Below the pieces are notes generated by a model that made no database searches, had not been told where the DNA came from, and saw only the letters and a program-made list of their open reading frames with translations. Both the position numbers and the translations under genes were made by a program. Positions 17,262 to 26,280 of a DNA stretch of 64,000 bases are shown one piece after another (the first letter of the stretch is position 1; each line of letters starts with the position of its first letter). This DNA is from Lachnospiraceae bacterium (GTDB taxonomy: Bacteria > Bacillota > Clostridia > Lachnospirales > Lachnospiraceae), in contig JAQXVT010000080.1 in assembly GCA_029225065.1 (NCBI GenBank), positions 1-64,000 of the forward strand, in the 5' to 3' direction.

Positions 17262-18116
17262 ATGGCAGAAAAGGAATGCAGCAGCAGCTCATCCTGCTCA
17301 AAGGAGAGCTGTGAGGGATGTCCAAGTGCCGGGAAGGAGCAGAAGGGTTTCGCAGTGGATATGAATGTATATTCCGATGTGAAGCATGTGATTGGAATCG
17401 TGAGCGGTAAAGGCGGCGTTGGAAAATCCATGGTGACCGCATCGTTGGCGAATCTTCTCGCATCCAAGGGCTACCGTGTCGGAATTATGGATGCGGATAT
17501 CACAGGCCCGTCGATCCCGCGGATGTACGGATTGAAAGGTCCGGCGCAGGCGGATGAAAATGGAATCCTTCCGGTTCTGACGGACAATGACATCAAGGTC
17601 ATGTCGATCAATCTTCTGATGCCGGATCCGGAAGCGCCGGTTGTCTGGAGAGGACCGATCCTGGCAAACATGGTAAAGCAGTTCTGGTCAGATGTGATCT
17701 GGGGCGAACTGGATTACCTGCTGGTGGACATGCCGCCTGGAACCGGTGACGTGCCGCTTACCGTATTTCAGTCCCTTCCGGTCGATGGAATTCTGATTGT
17801 GACATCGCCGCAGGAGCTGGTACAGATGATCGTCAAGAAAGCCTACAATATGGCGAAAATGATGAACATCCCAATCCTGGGTGTGGTAGAGAATTACAGC
17901 TGCCTCAAATGTCCGGACTGCGGCAAGGAGATTCCAATATTTGGAAAGAGCAAGGTAGATGCGGCGGCGAAGGAGCTTGGACTGCTGGTTGCCGGAAAGC
18001 TTCCGCTTGATCCAAAACTGACGGAGCTGTCCGATGCGGGAGAGTTCGCAAAAGCAGTAAATCCGCATCTGGAGCCGGCAGCGGCAGCAGTAGCGGTGCT
18101 GGATGTAAAGCATTAG
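17262..18116 (+). CDS. mrp: Mrp/NBP35-family iron-sulfur carrier ATPase
   Basis: A cytoplasmic P-loop NTPase thought to carry and insert iron-sulfur clusters. The deviant Walker A is SGKGGVGKS (48-56), followed by MDADITGPSIPRM and the VDMPPGTGD switch. The conserved CLKCPDCG near the C-terminus supplies the CxxC that bridges a cluster at the dimer interface. The N-terminus has an extra serine/cysteine-rich segment (CSSSSSCSKESCEGC), as in many anaerobes. AAAAGGAGG at 17244-17252 fits the ATG. The gene follows the MoxR/VWA pair, so a link to metalloprotein maturation is possible but unproven. Confidence 0.93.
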   Translation: MAEKECSSSSSCSKESCEGCPSAGKEQKGFAVDMNVYSDVKHVIGIVSGKGGVGKSMVTASLANLLASKGYRVGIMDADITGPSIPRMYGLKGPAQADENGILPVLTDNDIKVMSINLLMPDPEAPVVWRGPILANMVKQFWSDVIWGELDYLLVDMPPGTGDVPLTVFQSLPVDGILIVTSPQELVQMIVKKAYNMAKMMNIPILGVVENYSCLKCPDCGKEIPIFGKSKVDAAAKELGLLVAGKLPLDPKLTELSDAGEFAKAVNPHLEPAAAAVAVLDVKH

Positions 18117-18127
18117 AAACTGATGAT

Positions 18128-18197
18128 TTCAGAGCCTGGGTAAAAATGCAGTGCATTTATCTGGCAGATGCTTTGCAGGATTTCAACCGGCTCTGAA
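18128..18197. repeat. 70-bp inverted-repeat segment
   Basis: TTCAGAGCC (18128-18136) and GGCTCTGAA (18189-18197) are perfect inverted arms. The arm TTCAGAGCC and the inner GTGCATTT resemble parts of the elements at 8627 and 52638, so it may be a degenerate relative. It lies between mrp and the permease gene. Confidence 0.4.
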
Positions 18198-18218
18198 CAA
18201 GAACAAAAGGAGAGAAAA

Positions 18219-19487
18219 ATGAATAAGACAATGAGCAGAAAACTGATTCTCGGTATTCAGCATGTTCTGGCTATGTTTGGTGCGACCGTGCTTGTACCGG
18301 CGCTGACCGGACTGAATACCTCGATCACGCTGATCTGTGCAGGACTTGGAACGCTTCTGTTCCATCTCGTGACAAAGCGGAAAGTACCGGTTTTCCTTGG
18401 TTCCAGCTTCGCATTTATGGGCGGAATCATGGCAGTAATCGGAGATTCAAGAGCAGGTGATCCGGATTTTCTGGAAAAGCTTGCATCGTTGAAGGGTGCA
18501 CTGATCGTTGCAGGTCTGGTATATGCAGTGTTTGCGCTGATCATTAAGCTGGTTGGCTATGAGAAGGTCAACAAAGTGCTTCCGCCGATCGTTACAGGAC
18601 CGGTTATTATCGTCATCGGACTGAGACTGAGCTCCTCTGCAATCAACAATGCGTTCTACGTAAACGGTGATTTCAATCTCAAAGCAGTGTTTGTTACCGT
18701 ATGCGTGCTTGCTACCGTTGTAGCGGTATCAATTTTTGCAAAAGGTATTTTTAATCTGATGCCGATTCTTTTTGCAATCATTGTCGGATATCTTGTCAGC
18801 TACTTTATGGGATTCTGTGATTTTGAGGCAGTAAAGACCGCACATTTCTTCTCCTTCATGGATGCAGGCATCCGCGATCAGCTGCTGTGTGTGCCGACGT
18901 TTAAGGCGCATGCCATCCTGTCAATCGCTCCGATCGCGCTCGTTACGATGGTAGAGCATGTCGGCGATATCACGACAAACAGCGCAGTTACCGGTCAGAA
19001 CTTTATGGTAGATCCGGGTGTACACCGCACGCTGCTTGGAGACGGACTTGCAACCGCACTTGCAGGACTCCTCGGCGGCCCGGCAAATACAACCTACGGC
19101 GAGAATACCGGCGTACTTGCAGTGACAAAGAACTATGATCCGTCTATCATCCGTATTGCGGCAGTATTTGCAATCCTGCTCGGTATCTTTGGAAAGGTCG
19201 GAGCCGTAATTACAAGTATCCCGGGACCGGTTATCGGCGGTATCTCGATTGTACTTTACGGAATGATCTCATCTGTCGGTGTTCGTATCATCGTAAATGA
19301 GAGACTGAACTTCGGCAACAGCCGCAACCTGATGATTGCTGCAATCATCCTCGTACTTGGTATTGGATGTGACAGTATCCCGATCGCAGGCACGGTATCT
19401 ATTTCCGGACTGGCACTTTCCGCAATCGTCGGAATCGTTATGGCACAGATTCTTCCGGAGAGCGAAGATTCGGTTCTGAAGGACTGA
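18219..19487 (+). CDS. uraA: Uracil/xanthine permease (NCS2 family)
   Basis: A nucleobase:cation symporter of the inner membrane with about 14 hydrophobic segments in 422 residues. The family start LILGIQHVLAMFGATVLVPALTGL is present. So is the substrate-binding region around VEHVGDITTNSAVTGQNF (TM8) and GPANTTYGENTGVLAVTKNYDP (TM10). This pattern is typical of UraA/PyrP uracil transporters. The ATG at 18219 follows AAGGAGAG; an upstream in-frame ATG at 18168 overlaps the inverted repeat and lacks a site. No PyrR-binding leader was seen. Confidence 0.9.
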   Translation: MNKTMSRKLILGIQHVLAMFGATVLVPALTGLNTSITLICAGLGTLLFHLVTKRKVPVFLGSSFAFMGGIMAVIGDSRAGDPDFLEKLASLKGALIVAGLVYAVFALIIKLVGYEKVNKVLPPIVTGPVIIVIGLRLSSSAINNAFYVNGDFNLKAVFVTVCVLATVVAVSIFAKGIFNLMPILFAIIVGYLVSYFMGFCDFEAVKTAHFFSFMDAGIRDQLLCVPTFKAHAILSIAPIALVTMVEHVGDITTNSAVTGQNFMVDPGVHRTLLGDGLATALAGLLGGPANTTYGENTGVLAVTKNYDPSIIRIAAVFAILLGIFGKVGAVITSIPGPVIGGISIVLYGMISSVGVRIIVNERLNFGNSRNLMIAAIILVLGIGCDSIPIAGTVSISGLALSAIVGIVMAQILPESEDSVLKD

Positions 19488-19532
19488 TCAACAAAATAAA
19501 GTTCAAAGTAAAGAATAATTGTCTGATTTGAA

Positions 19533-19574
19533 AAAGAACCGAGGCACTTTACGAAAAAGCTGCCTCGGTTCTTT
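19533..19574 (+). terminator. Intrinsic terminator of uraA
   Basis: A 14-bp perfect stem, AAAGAACCGAGGCA against TGCCTCGGTTCTTT, with a 14-nt loop. It ends in TTCTTTG after the permease gene. Confidence 0.85.
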
Positions 19575-19609
19575 GATAAAGGAATAGAAATTGGAATAAG
19601 AAGGAAAAA

Positions 19610-19646
19610 AAAAGGCAACACTCCGGATATGGGAGGGTTGCCTTTT
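19610..19646 (+). promoter_or_regulatory. Hairpin holding the spoIIR ribosome binding site
   Basis: AAAAGGCAACACTCC (19610-19624) pairs with GGGAGGGTTGCCTTTT (19631-19646), about 14 of 15 positions, around a 6-nt loop. The right arm contains GGGAGGG, the apparent ribosome binding site for the ATG at 19647. The hairpin may act as a second terminator of uraA and, in longer transcripts, hide the spoIIR start. Confidence 0.5.
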
Positions 19647-20561
19647 ATGTTTGGAAAGAAAAAATTGTATGACAAGAAAAAATTTGAAATCAGAAAAATA
19701 TTAAAGATGGGGGAAAATACTGGATTTTTTGAACACGGATTGCGAAACGGCTGCGAATGGACGCTTTACTGGAATAGAAAAAAAGTGGCGAAATGTGCTG
19801 TGCTTTTAAAGAGAGGAGTCATTCTGCTTGTTCTGGCACTGGCCATAAATATCCTCGTCTGGAGCGGCCAGCGCATGCTCCTGCAGCGAGGCATCGCCGA
19901 TGAGGTGCTGCGTTTTCATGTATTGGCGAACAGTGACAGCGAGGAGGATCAGGCGGTAAAACTGGAGGTGCGCGACGCGGTGCTCGCCTGGCTGGAAGAA
20001 GCGCAGGGAGAGAGGAGTGTGACTCAGGGAAAGAGAGGAACGGCAAATATCGGAGCAGAAGAAAGCCTTGATGAACTTCAGGAAAATCAGGGAAAAGGAA
20101 GGACTTTGAAGACATTTCAAGGAAATCAGAAAGAAGAAAACACATTGGAAATCTCATCCACAAGTGATTTAGAATCAGAAAAAAACAGGAAAGAAAAAGA
20201 AGAAGAATTCTTACGCGCACACTTAACCGATCTCGAAACAGTCGCAAACAACGTCCTTGCATCAAGAGGCAAGCCCTATCAGGCGCATGCCGAACTTACC
20301 ACCTGCTATTTTCCTTCACGAACGTACGGCACATGTACCTTTCCGTCCGGGTGGTATGAGGCGCTTCGTATTAAGCTTGGCAAAGCAAAAGGACACAACT
20401 GGTGGTGTGTCCTTTATCCCCGCCTGTGTTTTACAGACAGCCTTCATGCAGTTGTAAAAGAGGAGGAGATGCAGCAGCTGTCGGATGTCCTTACGGAAGC
20501 AGAATACGACAGCCTGCTGCATGAGCCCTCCAGATGGAAACTCACCTTTCGGTGGTTTTAA
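19647..20561 (+). CDS. spoIIR: Stage II sporulation protein R
   Basis: A forespore-made secreted signal that triggers SpoIIGA processing of pro-sigma-E in the mother cell. The conserved N-terminal block LRFHVLANSDSEEDQAVKL and the C-terminal block YFPSRTYGTCTFPSGWYEAL...NWWCVLYPRLCF are both intact. They are separated by an unusual ~70-residue hydrophilic insertion rich in E, K, G and N. A membrane helix (VILLVLALAINILVW) precedes the first block, after a ~45-residue basic cytoplasmic tail that is longer than usual. The start at 19647 is set by GGGAGGG in the upstream hairpin; an ATG at 19709 is an alternative. The stop overlaps the convergent typA stop by 3 bp. Confidence 0.85.
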   Translation: MFGKKKLYDKKKFEIRKILKMGENTGFFEHGLRNGCEWTLYWNRKKVAKCAVLLKRGVILLVLALAINILVWSGQRMLLQRGIADEVLRFHVLANSDSEEDQAVKLEVRDAVLAWLEEAQGERSVTQGKRGTANIGAEESLDELQENQGKGRTLKTFQGNQKEENTLEISSTSDLESEKNRKEKEEEFLRAHLTDLETVANNVLASRGKPYQAHAELTTCYFPSRTYGTCTFPSGWYEALRIKLGKAKGHNWWCVLYPRLCFTDSLHAVVKEEEMQQLSDVLTEAEYDSLLHEPSRWKLTFRWF

Positions 20562-22390
20562 GCATTTTTCTTTTTGATCATTGCACGCTTACGCATGGTC
20601 GGATCAAGGATCTTTTTGCGGATACGCAGGCTCTTCGGTGTTACCTCAAGAAGCTCATCTGTATCGATAAATTCAAGTGCCTGCTCCAGACTGAGTACCT
20701 TCGGCGGTGTCAGCTTCAGCGCATCGTCAGATCCGGAAGCACGGGTATTGGTCAGATGCTTCGTCTTGCAGACATTCAGCTCGATGTCCTCCGGTTTTGC
20801 ACTCTGTCCGATAATCATACCGGAGTAAACTTTTTCGCCCGGTTTGATAAAGAGGGTACCGCGATCCTGTGCGTTGAACAGTCCGTAGGCAACTGCCTCA
20901 CCGGACTCGAAAGCAATCAGGGAACCCTGGCTGCGATACTGCAGATCTCCCTTGTACGGACCATAACCATCAAATACGGCGTTCATGATACCATTTCCCT
21001 TAGTGTCGGTCATGAAATCACCGCGATATCCGATCAGTCCGCGGGACGGAATCGAGAACTCCAGTCTCGTGTAGCCGCCCTGACCGGCGCCCATGCCCTG
21101 CAGTTCACCTTTTCGCAGGCTCAGCTTCTGGATAACTGTGCCGGAAAATTCTTCCGGAACCTCGACATAGACAAGCTCCATCGGCTCCAGCTTTTTGCCG
21201 CGCTCATCGGTCTTGTAGATCACTTCAGCCTTGCTGACTGCAAATTCATAGCCCTCGCGGCGCATCGTCTCGATCAGGATGGACAGATGCAGCTCACCAC
21301 GTCCGGAAACCTTGAAGGTATCGGTATCATCCGTATCCTCCACACGCAGGCTGACGTCCGTATTCAGCTCACGGAACAGACGCGCACGCAGATGACGGGA
21401 GGTGACGAATTTACCTTCCTGGCCGGCGAGCGGGCTGTCGTTTACGATGAAGTTCATGGAAATCGTCGGCTCGGAAATTTTCTGGAACGGAATCGGGTCC
21501 GGTGTATCGACTGCGCAGATCGTATCGCCGACGTGAAGCTCTGCGATACCGGAAAGAGCAACGATGGAACCGACGGTTGCGGAGGTTACCTCGACCTTGT
21601 TCAGGCCGTCAAACTCGTACAGCTTGCTGATCTTAACCTTATATTTCTTGTCCGGATCATGATGGTTGACAACGACAACATCCTGATTGACGGACAGTGT
21701 ACCGCGGTCTACCTTGCCGACACCGATACGGCCAACGTACTCGTTGTAATCAATTGTGCTGATCAGCATCTGAGTCGGGCCATTCTCGTCGCCTTCCGGA
21801 GCCGGAATGTAATCCAGGATGGTCTCAAAGAGCGGCTCCATATTTTTCGGCTCGTCGGCCAGATCACGCACAGCATAACCGCCCTTTGCGGAAGCGAAGA
21901 TAAACGGACAGTCAAGCTGCTCGTCGGATGCGTCGAGGTCCAGGAAAAGTTCCAGAACTTCGTCGATGACATCGTTCGGACGCGCCTCAGGGCGGTCGAT
22001 TTTGTTGATACATACGATAACCGGAAGATCCAGCTCCAGTGCCTTACGCAGCACGAATTTTGTCTGCGGCATTGCACCTTCAAATGCGTCTACAACGAGG
22101 ATAACACCGTTTACCATTTTCAGGACACGTTCTACTTCGCCGCCGAAATCAGCATGGCCTGGTGTGTCGATGATGTTGATCTTTGTATTCTTATAAAAAA
22201 CAGCTGTATTTTTGGAAAGAATTGTAATACCGCGCTCGCGCTCGAGGTCGTTGGAGTCCATGACACGCTCTGCAACTTCCTGATTGGCACGGAATACACC
22301 GCTTTGTTTGAGCAGCTCGTCGACCAGAGTTGTTTTACCGTGGTCTACGTGCGCTATGATCGCTATGTTTCTGACATCTTCTCTTTTCAT
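20558..22390 (-). CDS. typA: Translational GTPase BipA/TypA
   Basis: A ribosome-associated GTPase of the EF-G family involved in 50S assembly and stress growth. G1 is [10 protein letters not shown]2 contains RERGITI, G3 is [12 protein letters not shown]4 is NKIDR and G5 is SAK. Domains II, III, V and the TypA-specific C-terminal domain follow ([16 protein letters not shown] is diagnostic). It is 610 residues, full length. It is read leftwards towards spoIIR, and its stop codon overlaps that gene's stop. Confidence 0.97.
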   Translation of the reverse strand: MKREDVRNIAIIAHVDHGKTTLVDELLKQSGVFRANQEVAERVMDSNDLERERGITILSKNTAVFYKNTKINIIDTPGHADFGGEVERVLKMVNGVILVVDAFEGAMPQTKFVLRKALELDLPVIVCINKIDRPEARPNDVIDEVLELFLDLDASDEQLDCPFIFASAKGGYAVRDLADEPKNMEPLFETILDYIPAPEGDENGPTQMLISTIDYNEYVGRIGVGKVDRGTLSVNQDVVVVNHHDPDKKYKVKISKLYEFDGLNKVEVTSATVGSIVALSGIAELHVGDTICAVDTPDPIPFQKISEPTISMNFIVNDSPLAGQEGKFVTSRHLRARLFRELNTDVSLRVEDTDDTDTFKVSGRGELHLSILIETMRREGYEFAVSKAEVIYKTDERGKKLEPMELVYVEVPEEFSGTVIQKLSLRKGELQGMGAGQGGYTRLEFSIPSRGLIGYRGDFMTDTKGNGIMNAVFDGYGPYKGDLQYRSQGSLIAFESGEAVAYGLFNAQDRGTLFIKPGEKVYSGMIIGQSAKPEDIELNVCKTKHLTNTRASGSDDALKLTPPKVLSLEQALEFIDTDELLEVTPKSLRIRKKILDPTMRKRAMIKKKNA

Positions 22391-22439
22391 ATAGCACTCT
22401 CTCTCTACCTATTATTAATGATTCAAAACTACCCGGTAC

Positions 22440-22468
22440 AGTTTAGCACAATTTTGGCAGATTACAAG
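22440..22468 (-). promoter_or_regulatory. Promoter of typA
   Basis: On the minus strand: CTTGTA, a 17-bp spacer and TAAACT with extended TGC, within the block TGCTAAACTGTA also seen before coaBC and lepA. Confidence 0.5.
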
Positions 22469-22632
22469 TGGAAAGAGCAAAAAACGGGATTTTTTATAAA
22501 GAACCGTTCTAAAATCCGGCATTGAAGAATAAACATATCTATACAGAGGCAGCGCGGGAGAAGCAAAAACGCTGCCGGATGGAGAAAAATACGAGAAGAG
22601 ATGCTTCGCCAGAAGAAGGGAGAACAATAGCT

Positions 22633-23259
22633 ATGACAGATAAGATCATTGAAAACAATCAGGTGTCCATCATGGGGAAAATCATTTCCGGTTTTACATT
22701 CAGCCATGAGGTGTTTGGGGAAGGATTCTACATGATGGATGTGTCCGTGCAGAGACTGAGTGATTCCGCGGACGTAGTTCCGGTTATGGTCTCGGAGCGG
22801 CTGATTGATGTTACGCAGGATTGCGAGGGGGAGTACATACAGATTTACGGACAGTTCCGTTCCTACAACCGACATGAAGAAAAAAAGAACCGTCTGGTGC
22901 TGTCCGTGTTTGCACGGGAAGTGAATTTTGTGGAGGAGGAAGGAGACAAGGTAAAGAGCAACCAGATTTTTCTTGACGGCTATATCTGCAAGATGCCGGT
23001 TTACCGCAGAACGCCGCTTGGAAGAGAGATTTCCGATCTGCTTCTGGCAGTGAACCGTCCATACGGCAAATCGGATTATATTCCATGTATCTGCTGGGGA
23101 AGAAATGCAAGATTTACAGCCGGATTCGAGGTGGGCGGTCACGTGCAGGTCTGGGGGCGCATCCAGAGCCGCGAGTATGTTAAAAAGCTGGATGAGGAGA
23201 CAACAGAAAAAAGGATTGCATATGAGGTGTCGGTGAGCAAGCTTGAACTGATTGAGTGA
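22633..23259 (+). CDS. Single-stranded DNA-binding-like protein (OB fold)
   Basis: A 208-residue soluble protein. The C-terminal half is clearly SSB-like: NQIFLDGYICKMPVYRRTPLGREISDLLLAV...YIPCICWGRNA...VGGHVQVWGRIQSREY follows the OB-fold pattern of bacterial SSB. The N-terminal half has its own beta-rich pattern with MGKIISGFTFSHEVFGEGFY and may be a second, diverged OB fold. The acidic DDDIPF-type tail of classical SSB is absent (it ends SKLELIE), so it is probably a paralogue rather than the replicative SSB. The ATG at 22633 follows AGAAGGGAG; the longer open frame from 22522 has no good site. Confidence 0.75.
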   Translation: MTDKIIENNQVSIMGKIISGFTFSHEVFGEGFYMMDVSVQRLSDSADVVPVMVSERLIDVTQDCEGEYIQIYGQFRSYNRHEEKKNRLVLSVFAREVNFVEEEGDKVKSNQIFLDGYICKMPVYRRTPLGREISDLLLAVNRPYGKSDYIPCICWGRNARFTAGFEVGGHVQVWGRIQSREYVKKLDEETTEKRIAYEVSVSKLELIE

Positions 23260-23266
23260 GCGGAGG

Positions 23267-23295
23267 TTGCATTCTTCCGGGAGATGTAGTAGAAT
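23267..23295 (+). promoter_or_regulatory. Promoter of the corrinoid adenosyltransferase gene
   Basis: TTGCAT, a 17-bp spacer and TAGAAT, starting 8 bp after the stop of the SSB-like gene. Confidence 0.6.
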
Positions 23296-23343
23296 AGCGA
23301 TAGCCAAAAGGCGTGAAAATACAGAAGTATGATGAGGTGAATC

Positions 23344-23853
23344 ATGGGCAGACGATATATACACATTTTCTGCGGAGCAGGAATGGGCAAGACATCAGCC
23401 GCACTCGGAAAGGGTGTCAGAGCAGCCAGCGAGGGAAAAAGCGTGGTCGTGATCCAGTTTCTGAAGGAAAAAAAGACAGAAAATGTAGAGGAGTTTTTTA
23501 AACGCCTGGAGCCTGAAATAAGGCTGTTCCGTTTCGAAAAATTTCCGGAAGAATATGAGAGCCTGACCGAAAGGGAGAAGGAAGAAGAAAACTTAAATAT
23601 AAAGAACGGCCTGAATTTTGCCAGAAAGGTTTTGCAGACAGAGGAGTGCGATGTGCTGATTCTCGACGAGATCCTTGGTCTTACGGACCGCGGCATCGTC
23701 ACAGCAGAGGAGCTGAAAAAGCTGATCGATATGGTCGGCGATGAGACCGAGCTATATCTGACCGGCAACTGCCGCTGCGAAGAATTGTGGCCGTATGTGG
23801 ACGAGGTCACGGAGATGGTGACACCGTTCCGCCAGAGGGGGCAGCAGGAGTAA
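23344..23853 (+). CDS. cobO: Cob(I)yrinic acid a,c-diamide adenosyltransferase (CobO/BtuR type)
   Basis: Transfers the adenosyl group from ATP to cob(I)alamin or its precursors to make the coenzyme form of B12. The modified P-loop GAGMGKTSAALGKGVRAA at the N-terminus, the VVIQFLK strand, CDVLILDEILGLTDRGIV and LTGNCRCEELWPYVDEVTEM are the CobA/BtuR hallmarks. It is 169 residues and lacks the N-terminal substrate-clamp helix of the E. coli form. No other cobalamin gene is nearby, so it may serve corrinoid salvage. GATGAGGTGA precedes the ATG. Confidence 0.92.
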   Translation: MGRRYIHIFCGAGMGKTSAALGKGVRAASEGKSVVVIQFLKEKKTENVEEFFKRLEPEIRLFRFEKFPEEYESLTEREKEEENLNIKNGLNFARKVLQTEECDVLILDEILGLTDRGIVTAEELKKLIDMVGDETELYLTGNCRCEELWPYVDEVTEMVTPFRQRGQQE

Positions 23854-23932
23854 GAAGATCGCGGTCTGATCTGTTGAAAAGATTGGCTGTGAGATAAGAA
23901 AGCCGTTCAAAGTCCAATAAAATAAGAAGGAA

Positions 23933-23970
23933 AGCTGCCGGAAATCTGCAAAGTAGTTCCGGCAGTTTTT
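23933..23970 (+). terminator. Intrinsic terminator of cobO
   Basis: CTGCCGGAA (23935-23943) pairs with TTCCGGCAG (23957-23965), followed by five T. Confidence 0.85.
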
Positions 23971-24068
23971 ATGTTTATGGTTCGTATGCTGCCTGAGTTA
24001 TTTTCCGGAAGTGAGACAGCAGGTGTTTTTCTGCCGGGAGAACCCTGACTTTTTGTAATGGTTACGGG

Positions 24069-24097
24069 TTGACAACCGTTTGGGGCAGTGGTATAGT
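24069..24097 (+). promoter_or_regulatory. Sigma-A promoter of the lysine riboswitch-dapA unit
   Basis: TTGACA, a 17-bp spacer and TATAGT, with the riboswitch P1 stem starting 34 bp downstream. Confidence 0.85.
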
Positions 24098-24130
24098 GGA
24101 GAAAATCAAAACACAACTAAAAAGCACAAT

Positions 24131-24297
24131 GATAGAGGTTGCGTGGTTCATCAGTAAAAAGCAGGATGCGTTCAGGTGCAGAGGACTGCTTTTGAAAGGG
24201 AGACACGCCGAAAGGATGCAGGTACCTGAGGCTGTATTTCTTGGGCATAGAGTGAAGAATTCTATGACTGTCATCGGATTTCGATGGAGGGCTATCT
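24131..24297 (+). promoter_or_regulatory. Lysine riboswitch (L box) aptamer
   Basis: All conserved blocks of the lysine riboswitch occur in order: GATAGAGGTTGCG at the 5' end, CAGTAA, GAAAGGGAGACACGCCGAAAG, CTTGGGCATAG, TATGACTGTCAT and GGAGGGCTATCTT at the 3' end. GATAG (24131-24135) pairs with CTATC (24292-24296) to close P1. Lysine binding should promote the terminator just downstream and lower dapA expression. Confidence 0.95.
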
Positions 24298-24313
24298 TAA
24301 AAGAAGATTCTTT

Positions 24314-24341
24314 GGGACTGCCTGCGGCGGTTCTTTTTTTT
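24314..24341 (+). terminator. Riboswitch-controlled terminator ahead of dapA
   Basis: GGGACTGCC and GGCGGTTC form an 8-bp stem with two G-T pairs and a TGC loop, followed by eight T. It is the expression platform of the lysine riboswitch. Confidence 0.85.
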
Positions 24342-24432
24342 GCCATCGTTCAGAATCAGGCAAGCTTTCATAAAACAGGCAAAAACGCAGGCATTCCATA
24401 CAACTTACACTCAAACACAGGAGGTTAAGAAT

Positions 24433-25323
24433 ATGTCAGTATTTAAAGGAGCAGGCGTCGCAATCGTAACGCCGATGTACGAAGATGAAACGGTCAATTA
24501 TGATAAGCTGGGAGAGATCCTCGACGAGCAGGTAGCGCGCGGCACAGATGCAATCATCATCTGTGGTACGACCGGAGAGGCTTCCACACTTTCCCATGAG
24601 GAGCATCTGGATGTAATCCGTTATGCAGTAAAGAAAATCAATCACCGGATTCCGGTTGTCGCAGGCACCGGTTTCAACTGCACCGAGACAGCGATCTATC
24701 TGTCTCGGGAAGCAGAGAAGGCAGGTGCAGACGCACTTCTCGTTGTGACTCCGTATTACAATAAGGCGACGCAGAACGGACTGAAGCTTCACTTTTCAAA
24801 AATCGCAGAGTCTGTAAAGCTTCCAATCATTCTTTACAATGTGCCGAGCCGTACCGGATGCAATCTGCAGCCGGAGACCACTGCATGGCTTGTGGAGCAT
24901 GTGGAGAACATCGTCGGAGTAAAAGAGGCATCCGGCAACATTTCACAGGTTGCAAAGCTGATGAGCCTTGTAAAGGGAGAGATCGAGCTGTATTCCGGAA
25001 ACGACGATCAGATCGTGCCGATCCTGTCACTTGGCGGCTGCGGCGTGATCTCCGTTCTTTCCAACGTAGCGCCGGAGAAGACACACGAGATCGTTGCTTC
25101 CTATCTGGAGGGTGATGTAAAGAGAAGCTGCCAGCTGCAGCTGGAGGCAATTGACCTGATCGATGCGCTGTTCTGTGAGGTCAATCCAATCCCGGTCAAA
25201 ACCGCGCTGAACCTGCTTGGCAAGGAAGTTGGACCGCTTCGTGCACCGATGTCACCGATGGAGGATGCACACGTGGAGCAGCTGAAAAAAGCGATGCGTG
25301 ATTATGGCATTGAAGTAAAATAA
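24433..25323 (+). CDS. dapA: 4-hydroxy-tetrahydrodipicolinate synthase
   Basis: Condenses aspartate semialdehyde with pyruvate, the committed step to diaminopimelate and lysine. It is a class I aldolase TIM barrel of 296 residues with CGTTGEASTLS (substrate carboxylate loop), LYNVPSRTG (catalytic Tyr) and VGVKEASGN (Schiff-base Lys). AGGAGG at 24419-24424 fixes the ATG at 24433; the upstream open frame runs into the riboswitch. Expression should fall when lysine is plentiful, through the leader riboswitch. dapB follows 98 bp later. Confidence 0.97.
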   Translation: MSVFKGAGVAIVTPMYEDETVNYDKLGEILDEQVARGTDAIIICGTTGEASTLSHEEHLDVIRYAVKKINHRIPVVAGTGFNCTETAIYLSREAEKAGADALLVVTPYYNKATQNGLKLHFSKIAESVKLPIILYNVPSRTGCNLQPETTAWLVEHVENIVGVKEASGNISQVAKLMSLVKGEIELYSGNDDQIVPILSLGGCGVISVLSNVAPEKTHEIVASYLEGDVKRSCQLQLEAIDLIDALFCEVNPIPVKTALNLLGKEVGPLRAPMSPMEDAHVEQLKKAMRDYGIEVK

Positions 25324-25421
25324 AGTATACAGGTTTTAACTCATTTGATGATTATGATAATGGCTAACGGAGCAGATACGTTGACGGATATGATTTTGTA
25401 CGACAAACGGAGGGGACAGGA

Positions 25422-26183
25422 ATGGTAAAAATTATACTTTGTGGCTGCGGCGGTCACATGGGACATGTAGTGACCGATATCGCGGCGGCAGATCAGGATA
25501 CGGAAATTGTGGCAGGAATTGATCTGGCAGGTGCACAGGGACAGGATTACCCGGTATTTACGGACATTGCAGCGTGTGATGTACCGGCGGACGTGCTGAT
25601 CGATTTTTCCTCACCGAAGGCACTGGACGGAATTCTGGACTACTGCGTGGGGAAGAACGTGCCGGCAATCCTGTGCACAACGGGTTACACGGAGGAGCAG
25701 ATGGCACAGATTCATGAGGCAGGCAGGAAAGTGGCGATGATGAAATCGGCAAACATGTCACTCGGTGTAAATATGCTTCTGAAGCTGCTGAAAACAGCGG
25801 CAAAGACGCTGGCTCCGGCCGGATTTGATATCGAGATTGTAGAAAAGCACCACAATCTGAAGGTTGACGCGCCGAGCGGAACTGCACTTGCGATGGCAGA
25901 CAGCATGAACGAGGCGCTTGACAATTCCTACCATTATAAATACGACCGCAGCCAGGAGCGCGTGCGCAGAGATGCACATGAGATCGGTATCAGCGCAGTG
26001 CGCGGCGGAAACATCGTCGGCGAGCATGAGGTGATCTTTGCAGGCCTTGATGAGATCGTAGAATTCAAGCACACGGCCTATTCGAAGGGTGTCTTTGCAA
26101 AGGGCGCAGTACAGGCTGCAAAATTCATGGCAGGAAAACCGGCCGGATTTTACGATATGGGAGATGTGATCGGAGAAATCTGA
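25422..26183 (+). CDS. dapB: 4-hydroxy-tetrahydrodipicolinate reductase
   Basis: The NAD(P)H-dependent second step of the diaminopimelate branch. The Rossmann motif is CGCGGHMG near the N-terminus, the catalytic block is EKHHNLKVDAPSGTALA, and the C-terminal AVRGGNIVGEHEVIFAG is conserved. It is 253 residues. GGAGGGGACAGG precedes the ATG. I see no separate promoter in the 98 bp after dapA, so it is probably in the same riboswitch-controlled transcript. Confidence 0.97.
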   Translation: MVKIILCGCGGHMGHVVTDIAAADQDTEIVAGIDLAGAQGQDYPVFTDIAACDVPADVLIDFSSPKALDGILDYCVGKNVPAILCTTGYTEEQMAQIHEAGRKVAMMKSANMSLGVNMLLKLLKTAAKTLAPAGFDIEIVEKHHNLKVDAPSGTALAMADSMNEALDNSYHYKYDRSQERVRRDAHEIGISAVRGGNIVGEHEVIFAGLDEIVEFKHTAYSKGVFAKGAVQAAKFMAGKPAGFYDMGDVIGEI

Positions 26184-26253
26184 GTGACTGCTTGACTTAG
26201 CAGTGAAATATTTACTGGTTCGCTGCGTAAAGACGCGATTTAGGCATGAACTG

Positions 26254-26276
26254 AAAAATCACCCCGGGGCATTTTT
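26254..26276 (+). terminator. Probable terminator of dapA-dapB
   Basis: A palindrome AAAAATCACCCC/GGGGCATTTTT ending in five T, 71 bp after dapB and just before the lysC promoter. A smaller hairpin (ACTGCT...AGCAGT) lies directly after the dapB stop. Confidence 0.5.
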
Positions 26277-26280
26277 GGCT

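Noticed and set aside
20534-22525. 663-codon open frame on the plus strand across typA
   Set aside because: It is antisense to a fully conserved GTPase gene and encodes no recognisable protein.
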